Assembly: GCF_001635455.1 (NCBI RefSeq)
Contig: NZ_LWEH01000613.1
Span: 124,001-188,000, forward strand
Source: Vibrio sp. HI00D65
Lineage (GTDB): Bacteria > Pseudomonadota > Gammaproteobacteria > Enterobacterales > Vibrionaceae
Length of the DNA stretch: 64,000 nucleotides
Direction: 5' to 3'
Shown here: in pieces, positions 40,928-48,481 of the stretch
Layout of the letters: every line of letters starts with the position of its first letter
Numbering within the stretch: the stretch's first letter is position 1
Notes under the pieces: model-generated
Told to the model about the DNA's origin: nothing
Database searches by the model: none
What the model saw: the letters and a program-made list of their open reading frames with translations, nothing else
Made by a program: the position numbers and the translations under genes

Positions 40928-42064
40928 ATGAAGATTAATAAAAATCGTCTCCTTTTGGCGCTCCTTCCTGTATTACTTGCAGGCTGTACGACTCCAGGTA
41001 GTCACCTATCTACGGGTGGCAAGAATGTGGTTCAGACTTCTGAAGATCAGCAAGAGTCTGATATTTCTGAGGTGGTGAACGTTTACCCACTGACCGCGCA
41101 GTCAGTCTCGACTTACCAAACTGGCGAGTTGTCGGCTTCAAGAGCGAACCCGGAGCTAGACGTAGACATCGCGAAATACGAATACAAAGTCGGTGTCGGG
41201 GATATCTTAAATATCACGATTTGGGATCACCCAGAGTTGACCATTCCAGCCGGTTCTTACCGCAGTAGTACTGAAGCCGGAAATTGGGTACATGCCGATG
41301 GCACCATCTTCTACCCTTACATTGGTACCGTAGAAGTGGCAGGTAAAACCGTTCGTGAAATTCGAGCTGACATCGCAGCACGTTTGGCTAAATACATCGA
41401 AAGCCCGCAAGTGGATGTTAACGTAGCGGCGTTCCGTTCTAAAAAAACCTACATCACTGGCGAAGTATCTAAACCGGGCCAGCAGCCAATCACCAATATC
41501 CCATTAACGCTACTTGATGCGGTTAACCGTTCTGGTGGCCTTTCAGAAGATGCCGATTGGCGCAACGTGTCATTAACGCGCAACGGTGTAGAAGAGAACC
41601 TATCGCTGTATGGCTTAATGCAGCGTGGTGACTTAACTCAAAACCGCTTATTGCAAGCGGGTGACATTGTTCACGTGCCGCGTAACGATAATCAGAAAGT
41701 TTTCGTTATGGGTGAAGTGAAAGAGCCTAAACTTCTGAAGATCGATCGCGTTGGCATGAGCCTAACTGAAGCGCTCAGTAATGTCGGCGGTATTAACGAA
41801 CTGACGGCAGACGCAACCGGTGTGTTTGTGATTCGTACCTCTGATGATAAATCACAGCGTATGGCAGACATCTACCAGCTAGACATTGCCGACGCATCGG
41901 CGCTCGTGATCGGCACCGAGTTTGATTTAAAACCTTACGATGTGGTTTATGTGACGGCAGCACCGCTCACTCGTTGGAACCGCGTCATTGGCCAACTATT
42001 ACCGACCATCAACGGATTCAACAGCCTGACTGAAGGCGTTGAACGTATTCGCACTTGGCCATAG
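40928..42064 (+). CDS. wza: Wza, outer-membrane polysaccharide export lipoprotein
   Basis: Forms the octameric outer-membrane channel for capsule or exopolysaccharide export. 378 residues from the ATG at 40928. Lipobox LLAGC with C20. The polysaccharide export domain (about 78-170; YKVGVGDILNITIWDHPELT) is followed by SLBB-type domains (VAAFRSKKTYITGEVSKPGQ; KVFVMGEVKEPKLL). The C-terminal helix contains WNRVIGQLLPTI, the amphipathic segment lining the outer-membrane helical barrel. The ribosome site is weak (GG 6 bases upstream). A hairpin separates it from wzb. Confidence 0.93.
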   Translation: MKINKNRLLLALLPVLLAGCTTPGSHLSTGGKNVVQTSEDQQESDISEVVNVYPLTAQSVSTYQTGELSASRANPELDVDIAKYEYKVGVGDILNITIWDHPELTIPAGSYRSSTEAGNWVHADGTIFYPYIGTVEVAGKTVREIRADIAARLAKYIESPQVDVNVAAFRSKKTYITGEVSKPGQQPITNIPLTLLDAVNRSGGLSEDADWRNVSLTRNGVEENLSLYGLMQRGDLTQNRLLQAGDIVHVPRNDNQKVFVMGEVKEPKLLKIDRVGMSLTEALSNVGGINELTADATGVFVIRTSDDKSQRMADIYQLDIADASALVIGTEFDLKPYDVVYVTAAPLTRWNRVIGQLLPTINGFNSLTEGVERIRTWP

Positions 42065-42081
42065 GCTAAGAGAAAATGGCA

Positions 42082-42114
42082 ATCAGGTTGCATGTTGAGT
42101 GCGACCTGATTTTT
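42082..42114 (+). terminator. Hairpin with U-tract between wza and wzb (attenuator candidate)
   Basis: ATCAGGTTGCA (42082-42092) and TGCGACCTGAT (42100-42110) pair over 11 bases with one T-G pair, loop TGTTGAG, then TTTT. As wzb and wzc must be transcribed through it, partial termination, relieved by RfaH, is plausible. Confidence 0.75.
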
Positions 42115-42123
42115 ATATTTATA

Positions 42124-42172
42124 CCCAAGTCACTTCGGGATGCTTGAATCCTGCCTATTAAAGTCGCTTGGG
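42124..42172. repeat. Intergenic inverted repeat between wza and wzb
   Basis: CCCAAGTCACTT (42124-42135) and AAGTCGCTTGGG (42161-42172) form imperfect 12-base arms around a 25-base centre. It resembles the short dispersed palindromic elements common between genes in enterobacteria and vibrios; family not assigned. Confidence 0.5.
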
Positions 42173-42202
42173 AGTACAAGCCCAATACAATTAGAGACAG
42201 CT

Positions 42203-42643
42203 ATGTTTAATAAAATTTTAGTCGTGTGCGTGGGCAACATTTGCCGTTCTCCAACGGGAGAGCGCGTTCTTCAACAATTACTTCCAGGTAAAGAGATAGC
42301 CTCTGCAGGGATCGCGGCTGAAAAGAGTCGTTTACTCGGTAAGCCAGCCGATGAGGCCGCGATTTTAATTGCAGCAGAAAATGGCGTCGATGTGGAAAAC
42401 CATCAAGCCCAACAAGTGACACCTCAGCTTTGTGCGCAATATGATTTGATCTTGGTGATGGAGAAGGGCCATTTAGAAGCGCTCACTCAGATCTCACCAG
42501 AAGCACGCGGCAAAACTATGTTGTTTGGCCAGTGGATTGGCCAGAAAGACATTCCCGATCCGCACCGTCAAAGCCGAGAAGCGTTTGAATACGCTTATCA
42601 GTTGATAGACGACGCCGCGCAAGCGTGGGCCAAAAAGCTGTAG
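42203..42643 (+). CDS. wzb: Wzb, low-molecular-weight protein-tyrosine phosphatase
   Basis: Removes phosphate from the C-terminal tyrosines of Wzc. 146 residues from the ATG at 42203; a longer frame from 42140 runs through a palindrome and is not credible. The P-loop CVGNICRSP has the nucleophile C9 and R15 (C-x5-R), and the DPHRQSREAFEYAY general-acid loop (Asp-Pro) is near residue 115. Between wza and wzc as in other Wzy-dependent systems. Confidence 0.94.
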   Translation: MFNKILVVCVGNICRSPTGERVLQQLLPGKEIASAGIAAEKSRLLGKPADEAAILIAAENGVDVENHQAQQVTPQLCAQYDLILVMEKGHLEALTQISPEARGKTMLFGQWIGQKDIPDPHRQSREAFEYAYQLIDDAAQAWAKKL

Positions 42644-42786
42644 CTTGATATTTCGTCTTTAATCCGCGTATACGCCATTGACCGTCGCATCGTCGAACCG
42701 TCACAAAAGCAACAATAACAGAATCATAGACAAGAGGTGCGTCGTTCACTCTCTTGAATAGCAATCATTTAGGAAGTAGCAAACCA

Positions 42787-44958
42787 ATGACAACACAACC
42801 CTCGCAGCCATCGCATACAGATAACTCTGATGAGATCGATTTAGGAAAACTGCTTGGTCTCTTATTAGATGCCAAATGGCTAATCATGCTCACCACATTC
42901 GTATTTGCTGTGCTGGGTATTGCGTTTGCGCTGCTTTCAACACCGATCTACAAAGCCGATGCGCTGATTCAAATTGAAGAGAAGAGTTCTGGCGGCATCT
43001 CTTCTATGGTTGGCGATATGGGCGAGCTATTCTCACAAGAGTCATCAGCAACCACCGAAGTCGAGATCATCAAATCGCGTATGATCTTAGGTGAAACGGT
43101 GGATAAATTTAACCTTACTACAGTGACGGCACCCATTTACGCACCCATCGTTGGTAAAGGCTTTGCACGCTTAACCGGTGACATCAACCATATTGCGGTC
43201 AGCCGTTTTACCTTGCCAAGCTATGCGAGCGATTACTCACACACCATCGAGATTGTGGATGCCAAGCAAGGCACTTACCAACTGGTGCGTGATGATGAGC
43301 GCGTTATCCTACAAGGTAAAGTGGGTGAGTTAGCAACGGCCGATGACTACAGCCTGTTTGTCGCAGGGTTTGAATCTCACAACGGTTTCGAATTCTCTAT
43401 TGCTAAACAAAGCCGACTAGAAGCGATCGAATGGTTGAAAAAATCCTTGTCTTTGTCTGAGCAGGGTAAGCAAACTGGTATTTTGAAGTTGAGCTTTGTA
43501 GGTGAAAACAAGCAACAGATCACTGAGATCCTTAATCACATCAGCCAGATCTACTTCTTGCAAAATGTGAAGCGCAATTCAGCAGAAGCAGAAAAGAGCC
43601 TAGCGTTTTTAGAAAGCCACCTGCCGGGCATCAAGTCTGAGCTGACGGGCTATGAAGACACACTAAACAACTATCGCCAGAAGAACGAATCGATCGACCT
43701 TGGCTTAGAAGCGCAATCTACCCTAAAAGTAATGGTAGAGCTTGAAGCGCAATTGAATGAACTGACGTTTAAAGAGAGCGAAATAAGCCAGCGCTTCACC
43801 AAAGATCACCCCGCTTATAAATCACTGCTTGATAAGCGTAAAACGCTGCTACGTGAGAAAGACCGCCTGAACGAACAGATTCAAAAGTTACCGAAAACGC
43901 AGCGTGAAGTGCTACGTATGACACGCGATGTAGAAGTGAACCAACAAATCTACATTCAGCTGTTAAACAAGGTGCAAGAGCTGAGCATTATTAAAGCGGG
44001 CACGGTAGGTAACGTTCGTATTCTAGACGACGCCCAAGCCTATAAGCGCGCTGTTAAACCTAAGAAGCCTCTGATCGTAGTATTAGCGACTTTGCTAGGC
44101 GGCATGTTGAGTGTGGCGTTTGTATTGGTGAAAGCGGCGTTCCATCGTGGTGTGGAAAGCCCAGATCAAATTGAACAGATTGGTTTGTCGGTTTACGCAG
44201 CGGTACCAAAATCCGATTTGCAAATTGAGCTAACTAATCGCTATAAATCGAAAAAAATAAAAACCAAAGGCGCACAGGCACTACTGGCAGAATCTAACCC
44301 AGCAGACCTTTCGGTGGAAGCGCTGCGTGGCCTTCGTACCAGCTTGCACTTTGCGATGCTTGAAGCCAAAAACAACGTGTTGATGATCTCTGGCCCGGCG
44401 CCAGGCATTGGTAAATCTTTCATCTCGACCAACTTTGCGGCAGTAGCGGCTAAAACAGGCCAGAAAGTGTTGATCATTGATGCCGATATGCGTAAAGGTT
44501 ACCTACAGCAAAGCTTTGGTTTGAAATGGGATAATGGCCTTTCTGATGTATTGAGCAATAAACAAGAATTTGCGCAATCTATCAAAGCAACACCAATAGA
44601 GAACCTAGACATTCTTACCCGCGGCCAAGTACCACCCAACCCATCGGAATTGCTGATGCACCCACGCTTTGCAGAGCTTATGGAGTGGGCATCAAAAGAG
44701 TATGATTTGGTGATTGTCGATACTCCGCCAGTATTAGCGGTAACCGACCCAAGCATTGTAGGTGCTTTCGCCGGTACTACACTAATGGTGGCGCGTTATG
44801 GCCAAAACACCATTAAAGAGATCGACGTTGCTCGTAACCGCTTCGAACAATCAGGCATTGAAGTGAAAGGTGTTATCTTCAACGCCGTCGAGAAGAAAGC
44901 CTCAAGCTCATACGGCTACGGCTACTACAATTACGCGTATTCGAGCGACAATGAATAA
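42787..44958 (+). CDS. wzc: Wzc, polysaccharide co-polymerase and BY-kinase
   Basis: Controls chain length and export; autophosphorylates on its C-terminal tyrosine cluster. 723 residues from the ATG at 42787, with AGGAAG 10 bases upstream. N-terminal Wzz-type domain with membrane helices at about 34-55 and 428-450, the periplasmic coiled-coil between, and a C-terminal kinase: Walker A GPAPGIGKS (about 536-544), Walker A' VLIIDADMR, Walker B LVIVDTPPV. The tail SSSYGYGYYNYAYSSDNE is rich in tyrosine, as needed for phosphorylation. A hairpin closes the operon. Confidence 0.95.
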   Translation: MTTQPSQPSHTDNSDEIDLGKLLGLLLDAKWLIMLTTFVFAVLGIAFALLSTPIYKADALIQIEEKSSGGISSMVGDMGELFSQESSATTEVEIIKSRMILGETVDKFNLTTVTAPIYAPIVGKGFARLTGDINHIAVSRFTLPSYASDYSHTIEIVDAKQGTYQLVRDDERVILQGKVGELATADDYSLFVAGFESHNGFEFSIAKQSRLEAIEWLKKSLSLSEQGKQTGILKLSFVGENKQQITEILNHISQIYFLQNVKRNSAEAEKSLAFLESHLPGIKSELTGYEDTLNNYRQKNESIDLGLEAQSTLKVMVELEAQLNELTFKESEISQRFTKDHPAYKSLLDKRKTLLREKDRLNEQIQKLPKTQREVLRMTRDVEVNQQIYIQLLNKVQELSIIKAGTVGNVRILDDAQAYKRAVKPKKPLIVVLATLLGGMLSVAFVLVKAAFHRGVESPDQIEQIGLSVYAAVPKSDLQIELTNRYKSKKIKTKGAQALLAESNPADLSVEALRGLRTSLHFAMLEAKNNVLMISGPAPGIGKSFISTNFAAVAAKTGQKVLIIDADMRKGYLQQSFGLKWDNGLSDVLSNKQEFAQSIKATPIENLDILTRGQVPPNPSELLMHPRFAELMEWASKEYDLVIVDTPPVLAVTDPSIVGAFAGTTLMVARYGQNTIKEIDVARNRFEQSGIEVKGVIFNAVEKKASSSYGYGYYNYAYSSDNE

Positions 44959-44984
44959 ACAGCAATGACGTGATGGGAGTGGCG

Positions 44985-45015
44985 AGATAGGAAAAAGCCA
45001 CTCCTATCTGTTTTT
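44985..45015 (+). terminator. Terminator after wzc
   Basis: AGATAGG (44985-44991) and CCTATCT (45003-45009) form a 7-base stem, followed by GTTTTT. An alternative stem GGAGTGGC/GCCACTCC (44976-44983 with 44997-45004) uses part of the same bases, so two mutually exclusive hairpins are possible. Confidence 0.6.
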
Positions 45016-45351
45016 CTACTTCTTTATCACCCCTCCCGTTAAATACAATCCAATCGCAGCTAACACCGGATAACCAAACGCTTCATTGGTCATTTCTCCC
45101 AACGGTTTCCAATCGTAACCGTGCATGCAGCCAAGAATGACCATCACATGAAGTGCGACATAAGGTATGGTGAACAACAACACAATGTAGCGTTGCACCA
45201 ATTTAAAAGGTTCATACGCTTTCAGTAGTGCTAGCTTGTGCTCCGCCTTTTCTTCATCAGTAAAAAACATCGCATCTCCTGTGTTGGTGAGTGCCTCTAA
45301 CCCTTTGCTAATGGAAGACTGGCTTCCAAATATTCTCCCGAACAATGTCAT
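45016..45351 (-). CDS. Holin-like (3TM) phage-type membrane protein
   Basis: 111 residues. N-terminal helical part (SSISKGLEALTNTGDAMFFT, then an acidic-basic linker DEEKAEHKLALLKAYEPF), followed by two hydrophobic segments (about 56-78 and 92-108). The pattern EALT..GDAMF.TDEEKAE.KL...EPFK..QRYI is that of the 3TM-type holin family of phages and gene transfer agents. It lies 135 bases before the 3' end of a phage-type amidase gene on the same strand, which supports a lysis module. Product activity is not shown. Confidence 0.65.
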   Translation of the reverse strand: MTLFGRIFGSQSSISKGLEALTNTGDAMFFTDEEKAEHKLALLKAYEPFKLVQRYIVLLFTIPYVALHVMVILGCMHGYDWKPLGEMTNEAFGYPVLAAIGLYLTGGVIKK

Positions 45352-45399
45352 ACTGCTCCTCAGTTTATTGATTGGCTTTAGCTGACTATATCGCCTTTG

Positions 45400-45525
45400 A
45401 CTGTTTAACCTTCTCGCTCTTTACCTCTGATCCTAATCTCTTCATATCTCGTTTACCCATCCCCCGCATCTGCCCCTAAACTCTTCTCACCTCGTATACT
45501 CGTATCTCGCATCTGCTCTTAATCT
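45400..45525. repeat. Degenerate repeat copies overlapping the 3' end of the amidase gene
   Basis: Near 45443-45476 and 45489-45521 two copies of ATATCTCGTTTACCCATCCC followed by CCGCATCTGCCCCTAAA, and CTCGTATACTCGTATCTCGC followed by ATCTGCTCTTA are visible. The second copy lies inside the coding end of the amidase gene (stop at 45487 on the minus strand). Confidence 0.5.
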
Positions 45526-46008
45526 CATCACCGGACACGCCTTATTCACTCCCCAATCTTTATGCTCCTTTACTGCTTCATCTGAAATAGCGAACTTTTC
45601 TTGCAACGCCGCCAGCAAGCCAAACAGCGCCTTACGTTGCGCAAACGTGAAATTATCGTCTGGTTGCTGCTTTGCGTTACAGCCACCGATTAGACAAACC
45701 CCAATATTACTTTTGTTGCGCCCTTTCACATGTGCGCCAGTCTGCGACAGTGGTCTCCCCAGCTCTACCTTGCCATCACGACGAATCACAAAGTGATACC
45801 CCACATCGCGCCAGCCCCTTTTCTTATGCCAGCGGCGAATGTCATTCACGCCTATGTCTTGCTGCGGTGACGTGGCGCTGCAATGCACGGTAATAAAAGA
45901 GAAAGCCAAACCGGCGGGGAGGTGACACAAAAAGGAGTAAAGGGATAAAGGTTGGCCCGTTAATCGTGGCCATTGATTTCGATGAGTTGCTGGTGGAGTG
46001 CGTGACAA
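45487..46008 (-). CDS. T7-lysozyme-like N-acetylmuramoyl-L-alanine amidase
   Basis: Cleaves the amide between MurNAc and L-Ala. The core (ITVHCSATSPQQDIGVNDIRR, HKKRGWRDVGYHFVIRRDGK, GAHVKGRNKSNIGVCLIGG) matches phage T7 lysozyme closely. Zinc ligands are present: H in VHCSA, H in KEHKDW and C in KACP. No signal peptide. The frame as given runs from a TTG at 46008 and is 173 residues, with about 35 residues before the conserved core, so the true start is uncertain and may lie further in. The last residues after KACPVMRL (RADARYEYTR) are encoded by an intergenic-type repeat and are not part of the enzyme fold. Its 5' end overlaps the next gene. Confidence 0.75.
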   Translation of the reverse strand: MSRTPPATHRNQWPRLTGQPLSLYSFLCHLPAGLAFSFITVHCSATSPQQDIGVNDIRRWHKKRGWRDVGYHFVIRRDGKVELGRPLSQTGAHVKGRNKSNIGVCLIGGCNAKQQPDDNFTFAQRKALFGLLAALQEKFAISDEAVKEHKDWGVNKACPVMRLRADARYEYTR

Positions 46009-46379
46009 AATGCTTCCTCATGTTGCTGTAACCATTGTTGGGATGCAGGCACCTGGCTTAGTTCCGAATTGCAATGTTCCAGCCAAGCACGTTCCATTGT
46101 ATTAGCGTAAGCGTCGTGGTAGCGAACATAGCGAAGGTAAGCAATGCAGTAGCCAAGGGTTTCACGCTTGCTAGCTCGGCTTATTGCCCAACAAACATCC
46201 TCGTAGTTAACAGCGGCAAAGCCACTGTGTTTAGGTGGTGCGCCATGTACAGAGTTCTGATATGAGCAACAGCGAGAATAATAGTGAGAGTGCGAGTAAG
46301 GGGGAGAGTAAGAGTAGCACTCTGCACTGGCCATGTTGCCTCGGTAGACGGAAATAAAAAGAGAGATGATTGCCTTCAT
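45960..46379 (-). CDS. Hypothetical protein upstream of the amidase gene
   Basis: Not recognised. From the ATG at 46379 it is 139 residues, AAGGTG standing 4 bases upstream; an alternative ATG at 46334 has GAGG and would give 124 residues. The N-terminal part contains a Tyr-Ser-His repeat (CYSYSPPYSHSHYYSRC) that is low-complexity in DNA too. The C-terminal half is helical and well formed (ISRASKRETLGYCIAYLRYV, NTMERAWLEHCNSEL, HEEAFCHALHQQLIEI). It overlaps the amidase 5' end, and the three minus-strand genes probably form one unit. May be a phage-derived accessory protein. Confidence 0.5.
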   Translation of the reverse strand: MKAIISLFISVYRGNMASAECYSYSPPYSHSHYYSRCCSYQNSVHGAPPKHSGFAAVNYEDVCWAISRASKRETLGYCIAYLRYVRYHDAYANTMERAWLEHCNSELSQVPASQQWLQQHEEAFCHALHQQLIEINGHD

Positions 46380-46689
46380 TGAACACCTTATGGTCGCGAC
46401 GGGGAAGGCAATGTAATTCAAGATTTGCGATTAGGGGTGCTGTTGATCATCAATAACCAAGGCTGAGCTAAAAAATGAGAGGTGCTTCGAAGGGAATAAG
46501 TTTAATAACAACTCTTGTTGCATATAGATGAGAGTGAACAGGAAAAACACCCTGTGTAATGATACCTCTCGCTCTCATAGATGCCCCTAACTCTTAAAAA
46601 GCGGTGTTAATGATCACTTTATCAAGACTTTCGTTTGTGAATCAGTTTCATGAAGAAGGTTTATGAATAACCGCTAACAAGGAGCGTTA
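46380..46689. other. Divergent intergenic region between phage-like lysis genes and HTH gene
   Basis: 310 bases. An 11-base perfect palindrome TTGATCATCAA lies at 46443-46453. Nested inverted repeats are seen at 46528-46578: ATGAGAG with CTCTCAT outside, ACAGG with CCTGT inside. AAGGAG at 46678-46683 is the ribosome site of the HTH gene. The palindromes could be operators for divergent control; no hexamer pair is convincing. Confidence 0.45.
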
Positions 46690-47673
46690 ATGATGTGTGT
46701 TTCTCTGATTCTTTCTTTTATGCCGCTTAAAACTGGCTCGCCGATCAGCAAGCTGGTGCTGCTCAAATTGGCCGATAATGCCGACGCGCGCGGCGTGTGT
46801 TTCCCCTCATTAAATTATTTAGCGCAATATTGCGAAGTGTCATTAAGAACCGTGACACGGCACGTTAAAGAGCTGGAAAAACAAGGTTTTTTACAGCGGA
46901 TAAAGCGCTTTGATGATTCAGGGCGCCAGCGCAGCAACTTATACCAACTGCGTGTGCCAGAAGGCTGCCATATTGAACAGCGCGACTTAACTCATGACAC
47001 CCCACAGCCTGCAGCTGTATCGGTAACGGATCCAGTAGCTAATACCATACACAACCCTAGTACTGATCAATCCGACACCCACCAGGAGGCCAGGCGATCC
47101 TGCACGGAGAGTGACCTCCTGGCACACATAATCTCTCATAAAGAACATAAAACAGGGTTGAGCTTAAAAAAGACCACGGTCGAGAGGGGGCACTTAGCGC
47201 AAACAGAACAAGAAAGGGGAGCCGTAGCCACAACGGATACACTCAGCATGAAGAGCAAAAACGCGGACGCCAAAAACTCGGACACCAAGAGCCCAGATGA
47301 CGCGGTGATTCACCTACTTACCCAAGAAGGAAGCGCTCCGATTTATCACGAGTTCTTTACCATACTAGAACGCACCTACCCCAACTTAGACGTACTGCAA
47401 CAACTGCACGCCATGCAAGCCTGGTTGTACATTAACCCCGATAAACGTAAACCGTTTGAACACATTGGCCATTTTGTGAATGGCTGGCTAAGAAGAAGTG
47501 CGAAAACCAAAACCAAACAGGGGGCATTCACCCCAATAAAGCGAACTAAAGGCACAACGCCTGTTGCCCAAGCACTGGCCGAATACCAAAGCAATAACAC
47601 CCACAACCCGTTCGAAGCACGCATTAAAGCGCTCATTCAATCGAAAGCGCAGATGAACGGTGAAACTGAGTGA
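46690..47673 (+). CDS. Helix-turn-helix phage replication-type protein
   Basis: 327 residues, strong AAGGAG ribosome site. Residues about 15-75 are a winged-helix domain (SKLVLLKLADNADARG, FPSLNYLAQYCEVSLRTVTRHVKELEKQG, LQRIKRFD), the form found at the N-terminus of phage replication O-type proteins and chromosomal HTH regulators. The middle (about 95-205) is polar and probably disordered. A C-terminal helical part (about 215-300; FFTILERTYPNL, QAWLYINPDKRKP) may be a second domain. It is divergent from the lysis-type genes and followed by a short gene. Function not known; replication or regulation are options. Confidence 0.62.
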   Translation: MMCVSLILSFMPLKTGSPISKLVLLKLADNADARGVCFPSLNYLAQYCEVSLRTVTRHVKELEKQGFLQRIKRFDDSGRQRSNLYQLRVPEGCHIEQRDLTHDTPQPAAVSVTDPVANTIHNPSTDQSDTHQEARRSCTESDLLAHIISHKEHKTGLSLKKTTVERGHLAQTEQERGAVATTDTLSMKSKNADAKNSDTKSPDDAVIHLLTQEGSAPIYHEFFTILERTYPNLDVLQQLHAMQAWLYINPDKRKPFEHIGHFVNGWLRRSAKTKTKQGAFTPIKRTKGTTPVAQALAEYQSNNTHNPFEARIKALIQSKAQMNGETE

Positions 47674-47759
47674 AGCCAAGCTCGGAGCAACTAAAACAGC
47701 GAGCAACCCAAACCACACAACGTAAGTGAGCAAGCAATGTAAACAAGGAAGAAAATAAC

Positions 47760-48080
47760 ATGGACGATACAGGCTTAAAAAAACTGACGACTGAACAGCA
47801 AGCCACGCTGTTGGCCAAAGAGGTGGCGCGAGTAGAAGGGCGAATAGGAGAGTTCTTAAAACTACTGGTAAGCCACTACCCACAAGGTTTAACCCGCACT
47901 GAAATTAAAGCACTACTGGCGGTGAACACCAACCCCAGTTTTGTTTCTTTGTACCGTAACGGCAAAATATTCATCGACATAGAGAAGCGCTACTGCGACG
48001 CCGCACAAGAAAACCGATATTACATAGGTAAACAATACCTTAAGGACGTACAACGCTTTCGCTGGGTGAATGCTTTGTGA
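47760..48080 (+). CDS. Hypothetical protein, small, downstream of the HTH protein
   Basis: 106 residues, not recognised. AAGGAAG precedes the ATG by about 9 bases. Sequence appears helical (TEQQATLLAKEVARVEGRIG, FLKLLVSHYP) with a second part (GLTRTEIKALLAVNTNPSFV) that might be a degenerate helix-turn-helix, and ends at FRWVNAL. It follows the HTH gene by 86 bases in the same direction, so it is probably in the same unit. No transmembrane segment. Confidence 0.5.
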   Translation: MDDTGLKKLTTEQQATLLAKEVARVEGRIGEFLKLLVSHYPQGLTRTEIKALLAVNTNPSFVSLYRNGKIFIDIEKRYCDAAQENRYYIGKQYLKDVQRFRWVNAL

Positions 48081-48102
48081 GATATTGGTTCAAATTTCAA
48101 AC

Positions 48103-48131
48103 TAGTCAATATGCATACACTTTGTTACAAT
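48103..48131 (+). promoter_or_regulatory. Candidate promoter of the rml-wec operon
   Basis: TAGTCA (48103-48108), 17 bases, TACAAT (48126-48131). It sits 90 bases before an ops element and 351 bases before rmlB. The 48081-48481 gap of 401 bases holds this promoter, the ops site and an untranslated leader without further open frames. Confidence 0.45.
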
Positions 48132-48220
48132 CTCGGCCTTCAAAAAACCGTATGAAAACCGTATTAGCATGAAGTACGGTGAAAAATCATGAGCCATTGC
48201 CTTTAGGAGCCAAACCTAAG

Positions 48221-48232
48221 GGCGGTAGCGTG
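48221..48232 (+). promoter_or_regulatory. ops element (RfaH recruitment site) before rmlB
   Basis: GGCGGTAGCGTG, a perfect match to the ops consensus, in a leader of JUMPStart type (GCCAAACCTAAG directly before it). It is 249 bases upstream of rmlB. Confidence 0.95.
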
Positions 48233-48481
48233 CTTAAACAAGAGTAGATCGTAACCCTGAAGGATTTATATAGTCTTCAGGTTGCTCAATTAAGGCTGTT
48301 TTACAAAGTAAGTAAAACTTTGGCCTTTTAAGGCAGCGCGCAAACAGACTGTCTCAAAATGGATAAAAAGTATCTCAGTGACTTTGAATAACTGAGATCT
48401 ACCAATGAGGTTAAACCTCAAAAACTCTCTATATATTCACGTTCGTGAGTTGTTCTAAACGATATATCACAAGAGAAAACT

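Noticed and set aside
42140..42202. N-terminal extension of wzb
   Set aside because: It would translate an intergenic palindrome; the ATG at 42203 gives the normal Wzb start.
46261..46320. GAGAG/GTAAG-rich stretch as a further copy of the intergenic repeat
   Set aside because: Only loosely similar in composition; the ATCTGCTCTTA core is absent. It is coding low-complexity sequence in the hypothetical gene.
47488..47883. Minus-strand open frame of 131 codons
   Set aside because: Antisense to the HTH gene and the small gene downstream, hydrophobic and cysteine-rich translation typical of a shadow frame.
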